Part shown: positions 1 to 6,368 of the stretch, in pieces
Layout: each line of letters begins with the position of its first letter
How positions within the stretch are numbered: the first letter of the stretch is position 1
Origin: an uncultured Myxococcales bacterium
GTDB lineage: Bacteria > Myxococcota_A > Bradymonadia > Bradymonadales > Bradymonadaceae
DNA: 7,545 nucleotides
NCBI GenBank assembly: GCA_913058025.1
Contig: CAJXPN010000183.1
Span: 1-7,545 of the forward strand
Direction of reading: 5' to 3'
Made by a program: the position numbers and the translations under genes
Notes under the pieces: generated by a model
Databases searched by the model: none
Told to the model about the DNA's origin: nothing
The model's input: only the letters and a program-made list of their open reading frames with translations

Positions 1-219
1 GCCCACGTCGGGCTCATCGCGCAGCGATCCGGCCCGCCGCTGGGCCTGTGCCTGGGCACCGTCCTCGGGTTCACCACGCTCACGCGCCGGGCCATACACC
101 CGCTGCCGTCGTGGACCCACCGCCTCATCCCGAAGTTCCTCTATCCCGCGTGCGCCCGAGACGAAGACGGCGGCGCGGTCTGGCTCATCGACGTCACCAG
201 GCTCGAGGAGCCCTCATGA
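1..219 (+). CDS. CheW-like chemotaxis adaptor, C-terminal part (5' end outside window)
   Basis: Frame 1 is open from the first base to a TGA at 217-219 and gives the last 72 residues of a protein. CheW domains couple receptors to the CheA kinase in the cytoplasmic signalling array. What is seen: a hydrophobic strand pair (VGLIAQ, then LGLCLGTVLGF), a conserved-looking proline turn (HPLPSW), and a terminal strand pair ending VWLIDVTRL, which matches the usual CheW ending in which a short loop precedes a (V/L)(L/W)L(L/I)D strand and a final helix. The MCP and CheA genes directly downstream support the call. The remnant is too short to tell a stand-alone CheW from the last domain of a larger protein such as CheV or a multi-domain CheW. 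The family call rests on pattern and context; which paralogue it is cannot be said. Confidence 0.72.
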   Translation, partial: AHVGLIAQRSGPPLGLCLGTVLGFTTLTRRAIHPLPSWTHRLIPKFLYPACARDEDGGAVWLIDVTRLEEPS

Positions 220-272
220 ACACGTACTCGGCCCGACCATGGGCCAGGACATACATTCGAATGGAGTTATAG
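216..272 (+). other. 18-codon in-frame mini-ORF between the CheW-like and MCP genes
   Basis: An ATG at 216 overlaps the TGA of the CheW-like gene (ATGA). It is preceded by GAGGAG at 205-210 with five bases of spacing, a better ribosome-binding site than most in the window. The 18-codon frame ends in TAG at 270-272, immediately before the ATG of the MCP gene and in the same frame. The peptide (MNTYSARPWARTYIRMEL) resembles nothing I recognise. It could be a translational-coupling leader, a degraded N-terminal extension of the MCP separated by one nonsense codon, or chance. The layout is seen directly; any role is inference. Confidence 0.25.
263..266 (+). promoter_or_regulatory. Ribosome-binding site of the MCP gene
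   Basis: GGAG lies six bases before the ATG at 273. It supports 273 rather than 216 as the start of the long reading frame, since TAG at 270-272 closes the frame just before it. Confidence 0.6.
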
Positions 273-2123
273 ATGCAGGTTTGGGTCAAGGTATGCCTGC
301 CCGTGCTCATCGCGGCCGCGCTCGCGTGCGTGCTCGTGGGGTTCGCGCAGCCCGAGAACCGCGGCGCGTTCATCGTCATCATGGCGGTGTCGGCGGTGAT
401 CCTGGCATGGATCAACTACCGGCAGGTCGCGCAGCTAGGCGAGCTCGCAGAGCACCTCGAGCGGCTCGCCGCCGGCGACCTCGACTACCGCCGCTCGCTC
501 ATCACGCGTGAGGACGAGCTAGGCAAGATCGCGACGTCGAGCGATCGCCTCGCGCGCCAGCTCCGAGACGCCGTCGCGCGCTCCGAGGCGCTCGCCAAGG
601 GCGACCTCGGTGAGCTCGAGTTGGGCGACCGCGCGCGCCGCCCGAGGCGCCTCTCCGAGGTCGACCTCCCCATCGAGCGCGACGCGGGGCCGCTCACGCA
701 GCACCTCGCGAACCTGCACAACCGCCTGCGCCGCCTGACCCTCCAGGCGCACATCGTCGCCAACGACGAGCTCGACGACGCCCTGCTCGACGAGCCGATC
801 CAGGGCGAGCTCGGCGTCGTCTTCGGCCACATGGTCGAGAACCTTCGCGCGCTCGCCGACCGCGCCTCGGGCATCGCCCACGGCGACCTCACGCGCTTCG
901 CCGAGCGAGAGGGCGCGCTCGCCAACGCCTTCGACGACATGGTCTCCGGGCTCCGCGGAGTCGTCGACGAGATCTCGGACAACACCCTCCACTTCTCCAC
1001 GAGCGCCGAGGAGATCATCGTCGTCCTGCGTGACCAGGAGCTCGCCGCCTCACACCAGGCGTCGAGCGTCGAAGAGACCCAGCGCACCATGGAGACCCTG
1101 CTCTCGTCGGCCAGGCGCATCGCCGAGTCCGCGCAGACCGTCTTCAAGTCCGCCGAGCGCACGCAGGCCAACAACCGCCTGATCGCCGACCGCGCCGCCG
1201 AGCTCAAGAGCCACACCGAGCGCATCGGTGAGATCCTCGAGTCCATCAAGGAGATCGCCGACCGCTCCGACCTGCTCGCGCTCAACGCCTCGCTCGAGGG
1301 GCTGCGCGCCGGCGAGGCGGGCAAGGGCTTCACGCTCGTCGCCGCCGAGATGCGCCGCCTCGCCGAGAACATCAAGGTCAGCGTCAGCGACGTCAAGGAG
1401 CTGCTCAGCGACATCCGCGAGTCCGCGCTCTCCTCGGCCATGGCCATCGAGGAGGGCACGCGCCTGTCCGAGCGCACCACCGACTCCGCCCTCAAGATCA
1501 CGCTCATCACGCAGCAGCAGCAGTCGGGCACCGAGCAGGTCACCCAGTCGATGGAGGAGCTCTCGCACCTGATCAACCAGGGCCTCGCGGGCACCCGCCA
1601 GGTCACCACCGCCGCCAGCGAGCTCTCCGACCTCTCCAACAACATGCGCTCCATCAGCGACAACTTCCTCGTCGACGGTCACGACCGCCCCTCGTCCGTG
1701 CGCACCTCCGGGGGCTTCACGGCCGCGCGCCCCCGCGGCCGCGGCCGCGAGACCGGCTCCCACCGCAAGGTCGCCCCGAAGGTGAAGCCCATCCGCAAGG
1801 CGGCGCCCAAGCGCGCCGAGAGCTTCGAGTCCGGCAAGACCATCAACCTCGGGATCTCCCCGCTCGCGGTGAGCACGTCCCAGTCGGCCGAGTTCAAGAC
1901 CTCGCGCAAGCCCGGCCGCCAGCAGCAGAAGACTCCCGTCTCCACATCCAGCCAGGACGCGCTCGTCTCCCCCACCGTCGACGTCTCGCAGGCCTCCGAC
2001 GAGCTGCGCGACCTCTTCGAGGATCAGAAGGAGTCATCCCTCCTGAACGACTCCTCCATCGAGGAGACCTTCGACGCCATCGAGCGTCAGCTCGGCTCCG
2101 AGATCAGCGAGGACGGCTCCTGA
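273..2123 (+). CDS. Methyl-accepting chemotaxis protein, membrane-anchored, poly-HAMP, no sensor domain
   Basis: 616 residues. MCPs form dimeric coiled-coil receptors that control CheA through CheW. Two membrane helices are visible at about 4-25 and 32-48, separated by only some seven residues (QPENRG region), so there is no periplasmic ligand domain. Residues 50-233 contain four HAMP-like units, each with an (A)xxDL turn (GDL at 68, 110 and 204; DEL at 165) followed by an ELGxxF/xxM-type second helix. The signalling bundle runs about 234-466, with the hairpin tip at 329-353 (ADRSDLLALNASLEG, then RAGEAGKGF). Likely methylation pairs are Glu267-Glu268 (ASSVEETQ) and Glu428-Glu429 (SMEELS). 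Residues 467-616 form a long tail beyond the bundle: first basic (12 Lys/Arg between 486 and 514), then Ser/Thr/Gln-rich, then acidic and probably helical (575-610). There is no CheR/CheB pentapeptide of the NWETF type at the end. The gene lies between CheW-like and CheA-CheY genes in a Frz-like order, but unlike FrzCD the protein is membrane anchored. The family is certain; the signal sensed is unknown. Confidence 0.95.
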   Translation: MQVWVKVCLPVLIAAALACVLVGFAQPENRGAFIVIMAVSAVILAWINYRQVAQLGELAEHLERLAAGDLDYRRSLITREDELGKIATSSDRLARQLRDAVARSEALAKGDLGELELGDRARRPRRLSEVDLPIERDAGPLTQHLANLHNRLRRLTLQAHIVANDELDDALLDEPIQGELGVVFGHMVENLRALADRASGIAHGDLTRFAEREGALANAFDDMVSGLRGVVDEISDNTLHFSTSAEEIIVVLRDQELAASHQASSVEETQRTMETLLSSARRIAESAQTVFKSAERTQANNRLIADRAAELKSHTERIGEILESIKEIADRSDLLALNASLEGLRAGEAGKGFTLVAAEMRRLAENIKVSVSDVKELLSDIRESALSSAMAIEEGTRLSERTTDSALKITLITQQQQSGTEQVTQSMEELSHLINQGLAGTRQVTTAASELSDLSNNMRSISDNFLVDGHDRPSSVRTSGGFTAARPRGRGRETGSHRKVAPKVKPIRKAAPKRAESFESGKTINLGISPLAVSTSQSAEFKTSRKPGRQQQKTPVSTSSQDALVSPTVDVSQASDELRDLFEDQKESSLLNDSSIEETFDAIERQLGSEISEDGS

Positions 2124-2147
2124 TGTGTGCCTCCCCGTACACCGCGC

Positions 2148-2153
2148 GAGGGG
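2148..2153 (+). promoter_or_regulatory. Ribosome-binding site deciding the CheA start at 2157
   Basis: GAGGGG lies just upstream of ATG 2157. A GTG at 2127 in the same frame would add ten residues (PPRTPREGS-type sequence, not domain-like) and has only a distant GAGGA before it, so ATG 2157 is preferred. Confidence 0.5.
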
Positions 2154-2156
2154 TCC

Positions 2157-4583
2157 ATGGGCATCGGTGACCTCATCGAGAAGTTCAGAGGCGTCGCGCT
2201 CGATCGCATCGAGCAGATGAACCTGATCATGGTCGCGCTCGAGCGCGAACCCGACGACGGCTCGAGCTCCGAGGCGTTGCTGCGCGAGATCCACACCCTC
2301 AAGGGTGAGGCCAAGATGATGGGCTTCGCCGACATCAACCTCGTCGCGCACCAGACCGAGTCGCTGCTCATCGCCGCCTCCGAGCGCGCGTTCGACGTCG
2401 ACGCCTCCTTCGCCGACTGCATCTTCGAGGGCTTCGACGTCCTGCGGCTCCTGCTGACCAAGCGCGCCGGCGCCTCCGACGAGCCGATCGACATGACCGG
2501 CTTCAACGAGCGCGCCTCCCGCATCATCCACAACCTCGAGCTCGACGAGCCGCCCACGCGAGAGGTCCTGGTCGAGGCGCCCCCCAGGAACGCCGGGCGC
2601 GTCTCCGACCTCACCAGCCTTCCCTCCTCTCCTGCCGACCCCGGCGCCGAGGAGCTCGGCGCGCGCGTGATCTTCACCGACCCCGACCTCGAGATCGGCC
2701 ACGACCCGTCCTCCTCCGACGTCGAGGACGTCCTCCACCTCACCGCCATGCGAGGCCGCAAGCTCGTCCGCTCGGCGGCCCCCGAACGCAACACGTTCGA
2801 GTACTCCAAAGATGAGGTCAGCCGACCCGCCACTGGCCTGCGGCTCCAGACCGACAGCGTCCTGCGCGTGCGCCTCGACCGCCTCGAGCGCATCGGCGCC
2901 GTCGCCTCCGAGGTCCTCCTGCTCAGCAAGCGCATGGACTACCACGTGCGCGCGCTCCAGGACGTGCGCGGCGAGCTCAAGGAGTGGCTCAACCGCGCCG
3001 GCGCCGACCTCCCGAAGAGTCACCTCGCCGCGCTGCGCCAGACCCTCCATCGCCTCGACGCCTCCATCATCTCGACCTCCGACGACAGCCGGAAGGGAAG
3101 CATGCGGACCTCGCAGCTCGACGAGGAGGTCCGGTCCCTGCGCCACGTCCCGCTCGCCCAGTCCGTGAGCCACTACCCGCGCGCGGTCCGCGACCTCGCC
3201 AAGAGCCAGGGCAAGCGCGTCCGGTTCTCACTCGACATCGGCACGATCGAGGTCGACCGCCCGGTCCTCACGACGCTGGCCGACCCGCTGCTCCACCTCG
3301 TGCGCAACGCCGTAGACCACGGCATCGAGAGCCCCAGCGAGCGCGTCGCCTCGGGCAAGGAACCCGAGGGCGAGATACGCCTGAGCGTCGAACACGTCGG
3401 CGACGGCCTGCGCGTCACGCTCAGCGACGACGGCCGCGGCATCGACACCGACTTCATGCGCGAGCGCGCCGTCGCCAAGGGCCTGATCACCCTCGAGAGC
3501 TCCCTCGCCATGGACGAGCAGGAGGCGCTCGGGCTCGTGTTCAGGCCCGGCTTCTCGACCCGCGAGGTCGTCAGCGACGTCTCCGGCCGCGGCATCGGCA
3601 TGGACGTCGTCCTGCGCCACATCACCACCGCCGGCGGCAACGTCGAGGTCTCGAGCGAAGTCGGCCAAGGCACGACCTTCACGCTGCGCGTGCCGCTCTC
3701 GAGCGTGGTCGTCTCGGCGCTGCTCGTCCGGTTCGGCGGGCGCGTCTTCGGCATCCACGCCAAGGACATCGAGCGCGTCGTGGACGCGCCCGCCAAGGCG
3801 CTGCGTTACGTCCACGGCGCGCCGTGCGTGAGGGACGAGGACGGCTCGCTCATCGCGCTGATCGACTGGCGCACGCCGCTCGGGCTGCCCGAGGTCAAGC
3901 TCACCGGCAAGTCGTCGCTGCGCGTGCTCATGATCCGCGACGGCGTCCGCCTCGTGGGCGTCGTCGTCGACGAGGTCATGGGTGAGCGCCAGGCGCTCAA
4001 CCGCCCGCTCGGGGAGTTCCTCAAGGGCGTGCGGATGTGCCGCGGCGTCGCGCTCACGGACGCCGACGAGATCATCCCGCTGCTCAACGTCGTGGAGATG
4101 CTCGCGCGCGCCCAGCGCCAGGAATCCGCCTCGATCCGCCAGACGCTGGGCGGCGGCGACCCGAACCAGCGCTTCGACCGGTCTTACTCGACCGTCCAGA
4201 TGCGCTCGCTCGCCACGCTCAAGACGATCCTCGTGGCCGAGGACTCCGAGATCACCCGCGCGCTGGTGACTGGCATCCTGCGCGGCCTGGGCTACCGCGT
4301 GCTCGAGGCCGACGACGGCCAGATGGCCTGGGAGATGCTCCAGGAGCACCGCGTCCACCTCATCATGACGGACGTCCAGATGCCGCGCATGTCCGGGCTA
4401 CAGCTCCTCGAGAAGGCGCGCGGCGACGAGCGCTTCGCCACCATCCCCGCCATCGTCCTCTCCACGCTCGGCTCGCCCGAGGACAAGGAGCGCGCGATGC
4501 AGCTCGGCGCCGACGGCTACCTCGTCAAGCTCGACTTCCGCGAGAAGGACCTCATCTCCACGGTCCAGCGCTACCTGGGCTGA
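2157..4583 (+). CDS. Hybrid chemotaxis histidine kinase CheA with C-terminal CheY-like receiver (FrzE-like)
   Basis: 808 residues from ATG 2157. The kinase autophosphorylates on a histidine under receptor control and passes the phosphate to receiver domains. Domains seen: P1/HPt at about 1-125 with His46 in HTLKGEAKMMGF; a low-complexity linker at 130-228 with no recognisable P2 domain; P3 dimerisation from about 231 (LRVRLDRLERIGAVASE); P4 ATPase at about 340-512 with the N box HLVRNAVDHGIE (Asn384), G1 SDDGRGID (423-430), F-box region RPGFSTRE (463-470), G2 GRGIGMD (477-483) and G3 GQGTTF (503-508); P5 CheW-like domain at about 515-650; and a receiver at 688-808 with acidic pair Glu695/Asp696, phospho-acceptor Asp739 (TDVQMPRMSG), Ser769 and Lys791. 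All residues needed for phosphotransfer and ATP binding appear present. The receiver has Lys-Leu where most have Lys-Pro (YLVKLDF). Only 33 bases separate it from the MCP gene, so they are probably cotranscribed. Its 3' end overlaps the convergent lipoprotein gene. Absence of P2 fits a kinase whose main target is its own attached receiver (inference). Confidence 0.96.
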   Translation: MGIGDLIEKFRGVALDRIEQMNLIMVALEREPDDGSSSEALLREIHTLKGEAKMMGFADINLVAHQTESLLIAASERAFDVDASFADCIFEGFDVLRLLLTKRAGASDEPIDMTGFNERASRIIHNLELDEPPTREVLVEAPPRNAGRVSDLTSLPSSPADPGAEELGARVIFTDPDLEIGHDPSSSDVEDVLHLTAMRGRKLVRSAAPERNTFEYSKDEVSRPATGLRLQTDSVLRVRLDRLERIGAVASEVLLLSKRMDYHVRALQDVRGELKEWLNRAGADLPKSHLAALRQTLHRLDASIISTSDDSRKGSMRTSQLDEEVRSLRHVPLAQSVSHYPRAVRDLAKSQGKRVRFSLDIGTIEVDRPVLTTLADPLLHLVRNAVDHGIESPSERVASGKEPEGEIRLSVEHVGDGLRVTLSDDGRGIDTDFMRERAVAKGLITLESSLAMDEQEALGLVFRPGFSTREVVSDVSGRGIGMDVVLRHITTAGGNVEVSSEVGQGTTFTLRVPLSSVVVSALLVRFGGRVFGIHAKDIERVVDAPAKALRYVHGAPCVRDEDGSLIALIDWRTPLGLPEVKLTGKSSLRVLMIRDGVRLVGVVVDEVMGERQALNRPLGEFLKGVRMCRGVALTDADEIIPLLNVVEMLARAQRQESASIRQTLGGGDPNQRFDRSYSTVQMRSLATLKTILVAEDSEITRALVTGILRGLGYRVLEADDGQMAWEMLQEHRVHLIMTDVQMPRMSGLQLLEKARGDERFATIPAIVLSTLGSPEDKERAMQLGADGYLVKLDFREKDLISTVQRYLG

Positions 4584-5170
4584 GGGGTGATGTTCGCCTC
4601 GGGGTGGCCGGTGTCGTCGTACGAGTCCAGCGCGAGCGAGGACACCTCACCATCTGACGCGACGAGGCCCACTCGCGCGCCATCCTCGGTGAAGAAGGCG
4701 AGCTCGGTCTCCGCCTCGTCGGCGGGAACTCCGGGTAACCTGATCAACGTGTACGTGAACTGCTGGAGTTGCCCCTCATGGAGCACCACGGCCTCTCCGT
4801 CGCTCGGGGACCATGTGATCACGTACGTCGCCGTGCCTGGGGCAGACGGGTCCTCACACACCTCCTCGTCCGCGTACGCCGGCGGGACGAAGGCGTCCGA
4901 CAGCAGCGCCGCCAGGCGCACTCCCAGCGGAGCCTGGGCCACGTCGGCCGTGGTGCCCTCGTCCACGCTGTCGACCGTCAGGTCCACGCGCAGCGTCCCC
5001 TGCGCGTTGGATGCCTCGTAGGCGCGGGGGATGCCCTGGATGGCGCGCAGGCCGCCCTCGAGCCTGGCGTTCTCGGGACCCATGCGCTCTTCGCAGCTCG
5101 AGTACGACGGCGCGCACGCGGACAGCGTGGTGATGGCGATGAGGGCGAGCAGCTCGAGGGATCGGGTCAT
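4571..5170 (-). CDS. Putative lipoprotein of unknown function, 199 residues
   Basis: The reading frame is open further upstream (to 5602), but ATG 5170 is chosen because it has GGAG five bases upstream and begins a clear lipoprotein signal peptide: MTRS, hydrophobic core LELLALIAITT, lipobox LSAC with Cys19 as the lipidated residue. The product should be a lipid-anchored envelope protein. The mature part has two further cysteines (Cys26, Cys105) that could pair, an acidic character and several strand-like segments (LRVDLTVDSV, ATYVITWSPSDG, FTYTLIRLPGVP, AETELAFF) suggesting a beta-rich fold. I recognise no family and propose no function. It follows the YHYH lipoprotein gene on the same strand after a terminator-like hairpin, so it is probably transcribed separately. 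Its last 13 bases overlap the end of the CheA gene on the opposite strand. Confidence 0.82.
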   Translation of the reverse strand: MTRSLELLALIAITTLSACAPSYSSCEERMGPENARLEGGLRAIQGIPRAYEASNAQGTLRVDLTVDSVDEGTTADVAQAPLGVRLAALLSDAFVPPAYADEEVCEDPSAPGTATYVITWSPSDGEAVVLHEGQLQQFTYTLIRLPGVPADEAETELAFFTEDGARVGLVASDGEVSSLALDSYDDTGHPEANITPQPR

Positions 5171-5175
5171 GCTGT

Positions 5176-5179
5176 CTCC
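5176..5179 (-). promoter_or_regulatory. Ribosome-binding site fixing the start of the 199-residue lipoprotein
   Basis: On the - strand this reads GGAG, five bases before ATG 5170. With the signal peptide it rules out the longer 343-residue open frame, which would run into the 3' part of the YHYH gene. Confidence 0.6.
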
Positions 5180-5316
5180 AGGCGGAGGGGTCTCGAGTGA
5201 GGGTTCGAGGACCACCGTAGAGAAACATCGAGCACGGCGCCTGCGCGCCGCGCCGCGCCGCCAAAGCACTGCGCCGCAGCGTATGGAGTCGAGGCCCACG
5301 GCCCCACGAAACCACA

Positions 5317-5351
5317 GCGACCCTCCTGCGGCAATGCCACGGGAGGGTCGC
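5317..5351 (-). terminator. Strong hairpin, likely terminator of the YHYH lipoprotein gene
   Basis: GCGACCCTCC (5317-5326) and GGAGGGTCGC (5342-5351) form a perfect 10-bp stem. The 15-base interior can pair further (a T-G and a G-C pair, one mismatch, then GGC/GCC around AAT). It begins 19 bases after the stop codon of the YHYH gene. The bases following it on the - strand (TGTGGTTTCG) have only a short T run, so it may be a weak or Rho-assisted terminator, or an mRNA 3'-end stabiliser. Confidence 0.6.
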
Positions 5352-5370
5352 GTGCTGCGTCGGCGATCAC

Positions 5371-6219
5371 TCAACCGCCGGGGGGACCACCCATGCCGCC
5401 GCCCATGCCTCCGCCCGCTTCGACGCCATCGAACGAGCCTACGTTGCCCTGGAGGTCTCCCGCGAAGAGGATGTAGAGGTCGTCGAGGAAGATCTCGTTG
5501 ATGACGTGGTAGTGGTACTCGGGTTCGGTCGAGTACTGGTTCACCGAGGTGTGGCCACCCGACGCGTCGAGGTCCGTCGGGTACGACCCGGTCGAGTTGC
5601 ACTTGCGACCGTAGATGAAGAACCCGTCGGTGAGGACGCCGATGAGGCTGGAGTCGTCGTCCGAGAGGTAGAGGGGCTCCAGGTGGTAGTGGTACACGGA
5701 CGGCCCGATGTGGGCGCCCGTGAAGTCGAGCCCCGTGACGACGCCTCCTCCAAGCGGTCCGTTGCCTTCCTGATCGTTGAAGATCGCGGCGCCCGAGATG
5801 GCGATGCCTATCGAGCCGAGCGCCGTGGCCGTCGTCTCGTCGGCAAGCGTCGGAGTCAACGGGATGCGCAGCGTCGCGGAGGCGTCGAAGCCGGGGATCC
5901 TCGCGCCCGCCATCTTCGACGCCATGAGCTCGGTGGGCTCCTCGTAGAGGTCTTCGCCCTCACCCCAATACGGTGAGGGGTGGTTGGGCAACCCGTTCGT
6001 CTCGATGACGACCGCGCCGTCCTCGATGTAGATGTCGGTGTTGTCCTCGTCGAACTCCGCGAACGCGGGGTGCAGCTCGCCCGTCGTGTTGTTCGACGCG
6101 TTGTTCGACGCGTTGTTCGACGCGTTGTTCGACGCGTTGTTCGACTCTTCTTCGCTCGAGCCACACGCGCAGAGGAGCGCAAGCGACATCCCAGCAGCGA
6201 GCCATTTCGTGTTCATCAT
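5371..6219 (-). CDS. YHYH-domain lipoprotein with Asn-Asn-Ala-Ser repeat linker
   Basis: 282 residues. N terminus MMNTKWLAAG, hydrophobic core and lipobox LCAC with Cys19, so a lipid-anchored envelope protein. Residues 26-46 are a linker of five Ser-Asn-Asn units. The rest matches the YHYH domain family: NGLPNHP (75-81), a GSIGIAISGAAIFN strand (135-148), the name-giving YHYH at 176-179, SLIGVLTDGFFIYGRK (191-206), DLDASGGHT (217-224) and a second YHYH at 235-238. The C terminus is Gly/Met/Pro-rich (GGGMGGGMGGPPGG), as is common in this family. The biochemical role of YHYH proteins is not established as far as I know; the His/Tyr clusters could bind metal, but that is only inference. An alternative start is the second ATG (6216). 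The SD is weak (GGA). It is followed by a strong hairpin, and the long noncoding region upstream implies its own promoter. Confidence 0.9.
   Translation of the reverse strand: MMNTKWLAAGMSLALLCACGSSEEESNNASNNASNNASNNASNNTTGELHPAFAEFDEDNTDIYIEDGAVVIETNGLPNHPSPYWGEGEDLYEEPTELMASKMAGARIPGFDASATLRIPLTPTLADETTATALGSIGIAISGAAIFNDQEGNGPLGGGVVTGLDFTGAHIGPSVYHYHLEPLYLSDDDSSLIGVLTDGFFIYGRKCNSTGSYPTDLDASGGHTSVNQYSTEPEYHYHVINEIFLDDLYILFAGDLQGNVGSFDGVEAGGGMGGGMGGPPGG
6088..6144 (-). repeat. 12-bp in-frame tandem repeat encoding the NNAS linker
   Basis: On the + strand the unit gttgttcgacgc occurs four times without a mismatch (6088-6135), followed by nine bases of a fifth copy. It encodes the Asn-Asn-Ala-Ser linker just behind the lipidated cysteine of the YHYH protein. 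Perfect identity at silent positions points to recent slippage or expansion; since the unit is a multiple of three, copy-number changes alter linker length without shifting the frame. Confidence 0.95.
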
Positions 6220-6325
6220 CGTGTCCGTTGGTTCTGTAAATGCGTGCTTCGACGTCGACTACCGCGCCACCGGCGGCGACCCCGTCCAAGCCGAGGAGCG
6301 GCCGCGGGGTCGTGTCTGCCCGACC

Positions 6326-6345
6326 GTTCACCACGACGTGGGAAC
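6326..6345. promoter_or_regulatory. Near-palindrome with GTTC/GAAC ends, possible operator or leader hairpin
   Basis: GTTCACCACG, A, CGTGGGAAC: the two arms pair throughout except for one extra base in the left arm. The central CCACG-A-CGTGG is exact. It lies in the presumed 5' leader of the YHYH gene, so it could act as DNA (operator) or RNA (hairpin). No regulator can be named. Confidence 0.35.
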
Positions 6346-6368
6346 TGACTGGCATGCATTTGCAAAGC

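Noticed and set aside
485..1663. 392-codon open frame antisense to the MCP gene
   Set aside because: Ser/Arg/Ala-rich translation without domain features; a typical shadow of a high-G+C gene with strong codon bias.
2067..2120. CheR/CheB pentapeptide at the MCP C terminus
   Set aside because: EETF occurs at residues 597-600, but the protein ends in ISEDGS with no aromatic residues placed as in NWETF.
2034..3173. 379-codon open frame antisense to the CheA gene
   Set aside because: Low-complexity Gly/Ala/Glu/Val product opposite well-conserved CheA P1-P3 sequence; shadow frame.
3228..4358. 376-codon open frame antisense to the CheA P4-P5 and receiver region
   Set aside because: No recognisable motif, and the sense strand is clearly coding.
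4587..5021. + strand open frame after the CheA gene
   Set aside because: Antisense to the lipoprotein gene; composition is shadow-like.
5171..5602. Upstream extension of the lipoprotein frame to give a 343-residue protein
   Set aside because: It would overlap the YHYH gene and its hairpin, has Arg-rich non-domain sequence, and would bury the signal peptide; ATG 5170 has its own SD.
6088..6144. CRISPR-like array
   Set aside because: Units are 12 bp, directly adjacent with no spacers, and in frame within a gene.
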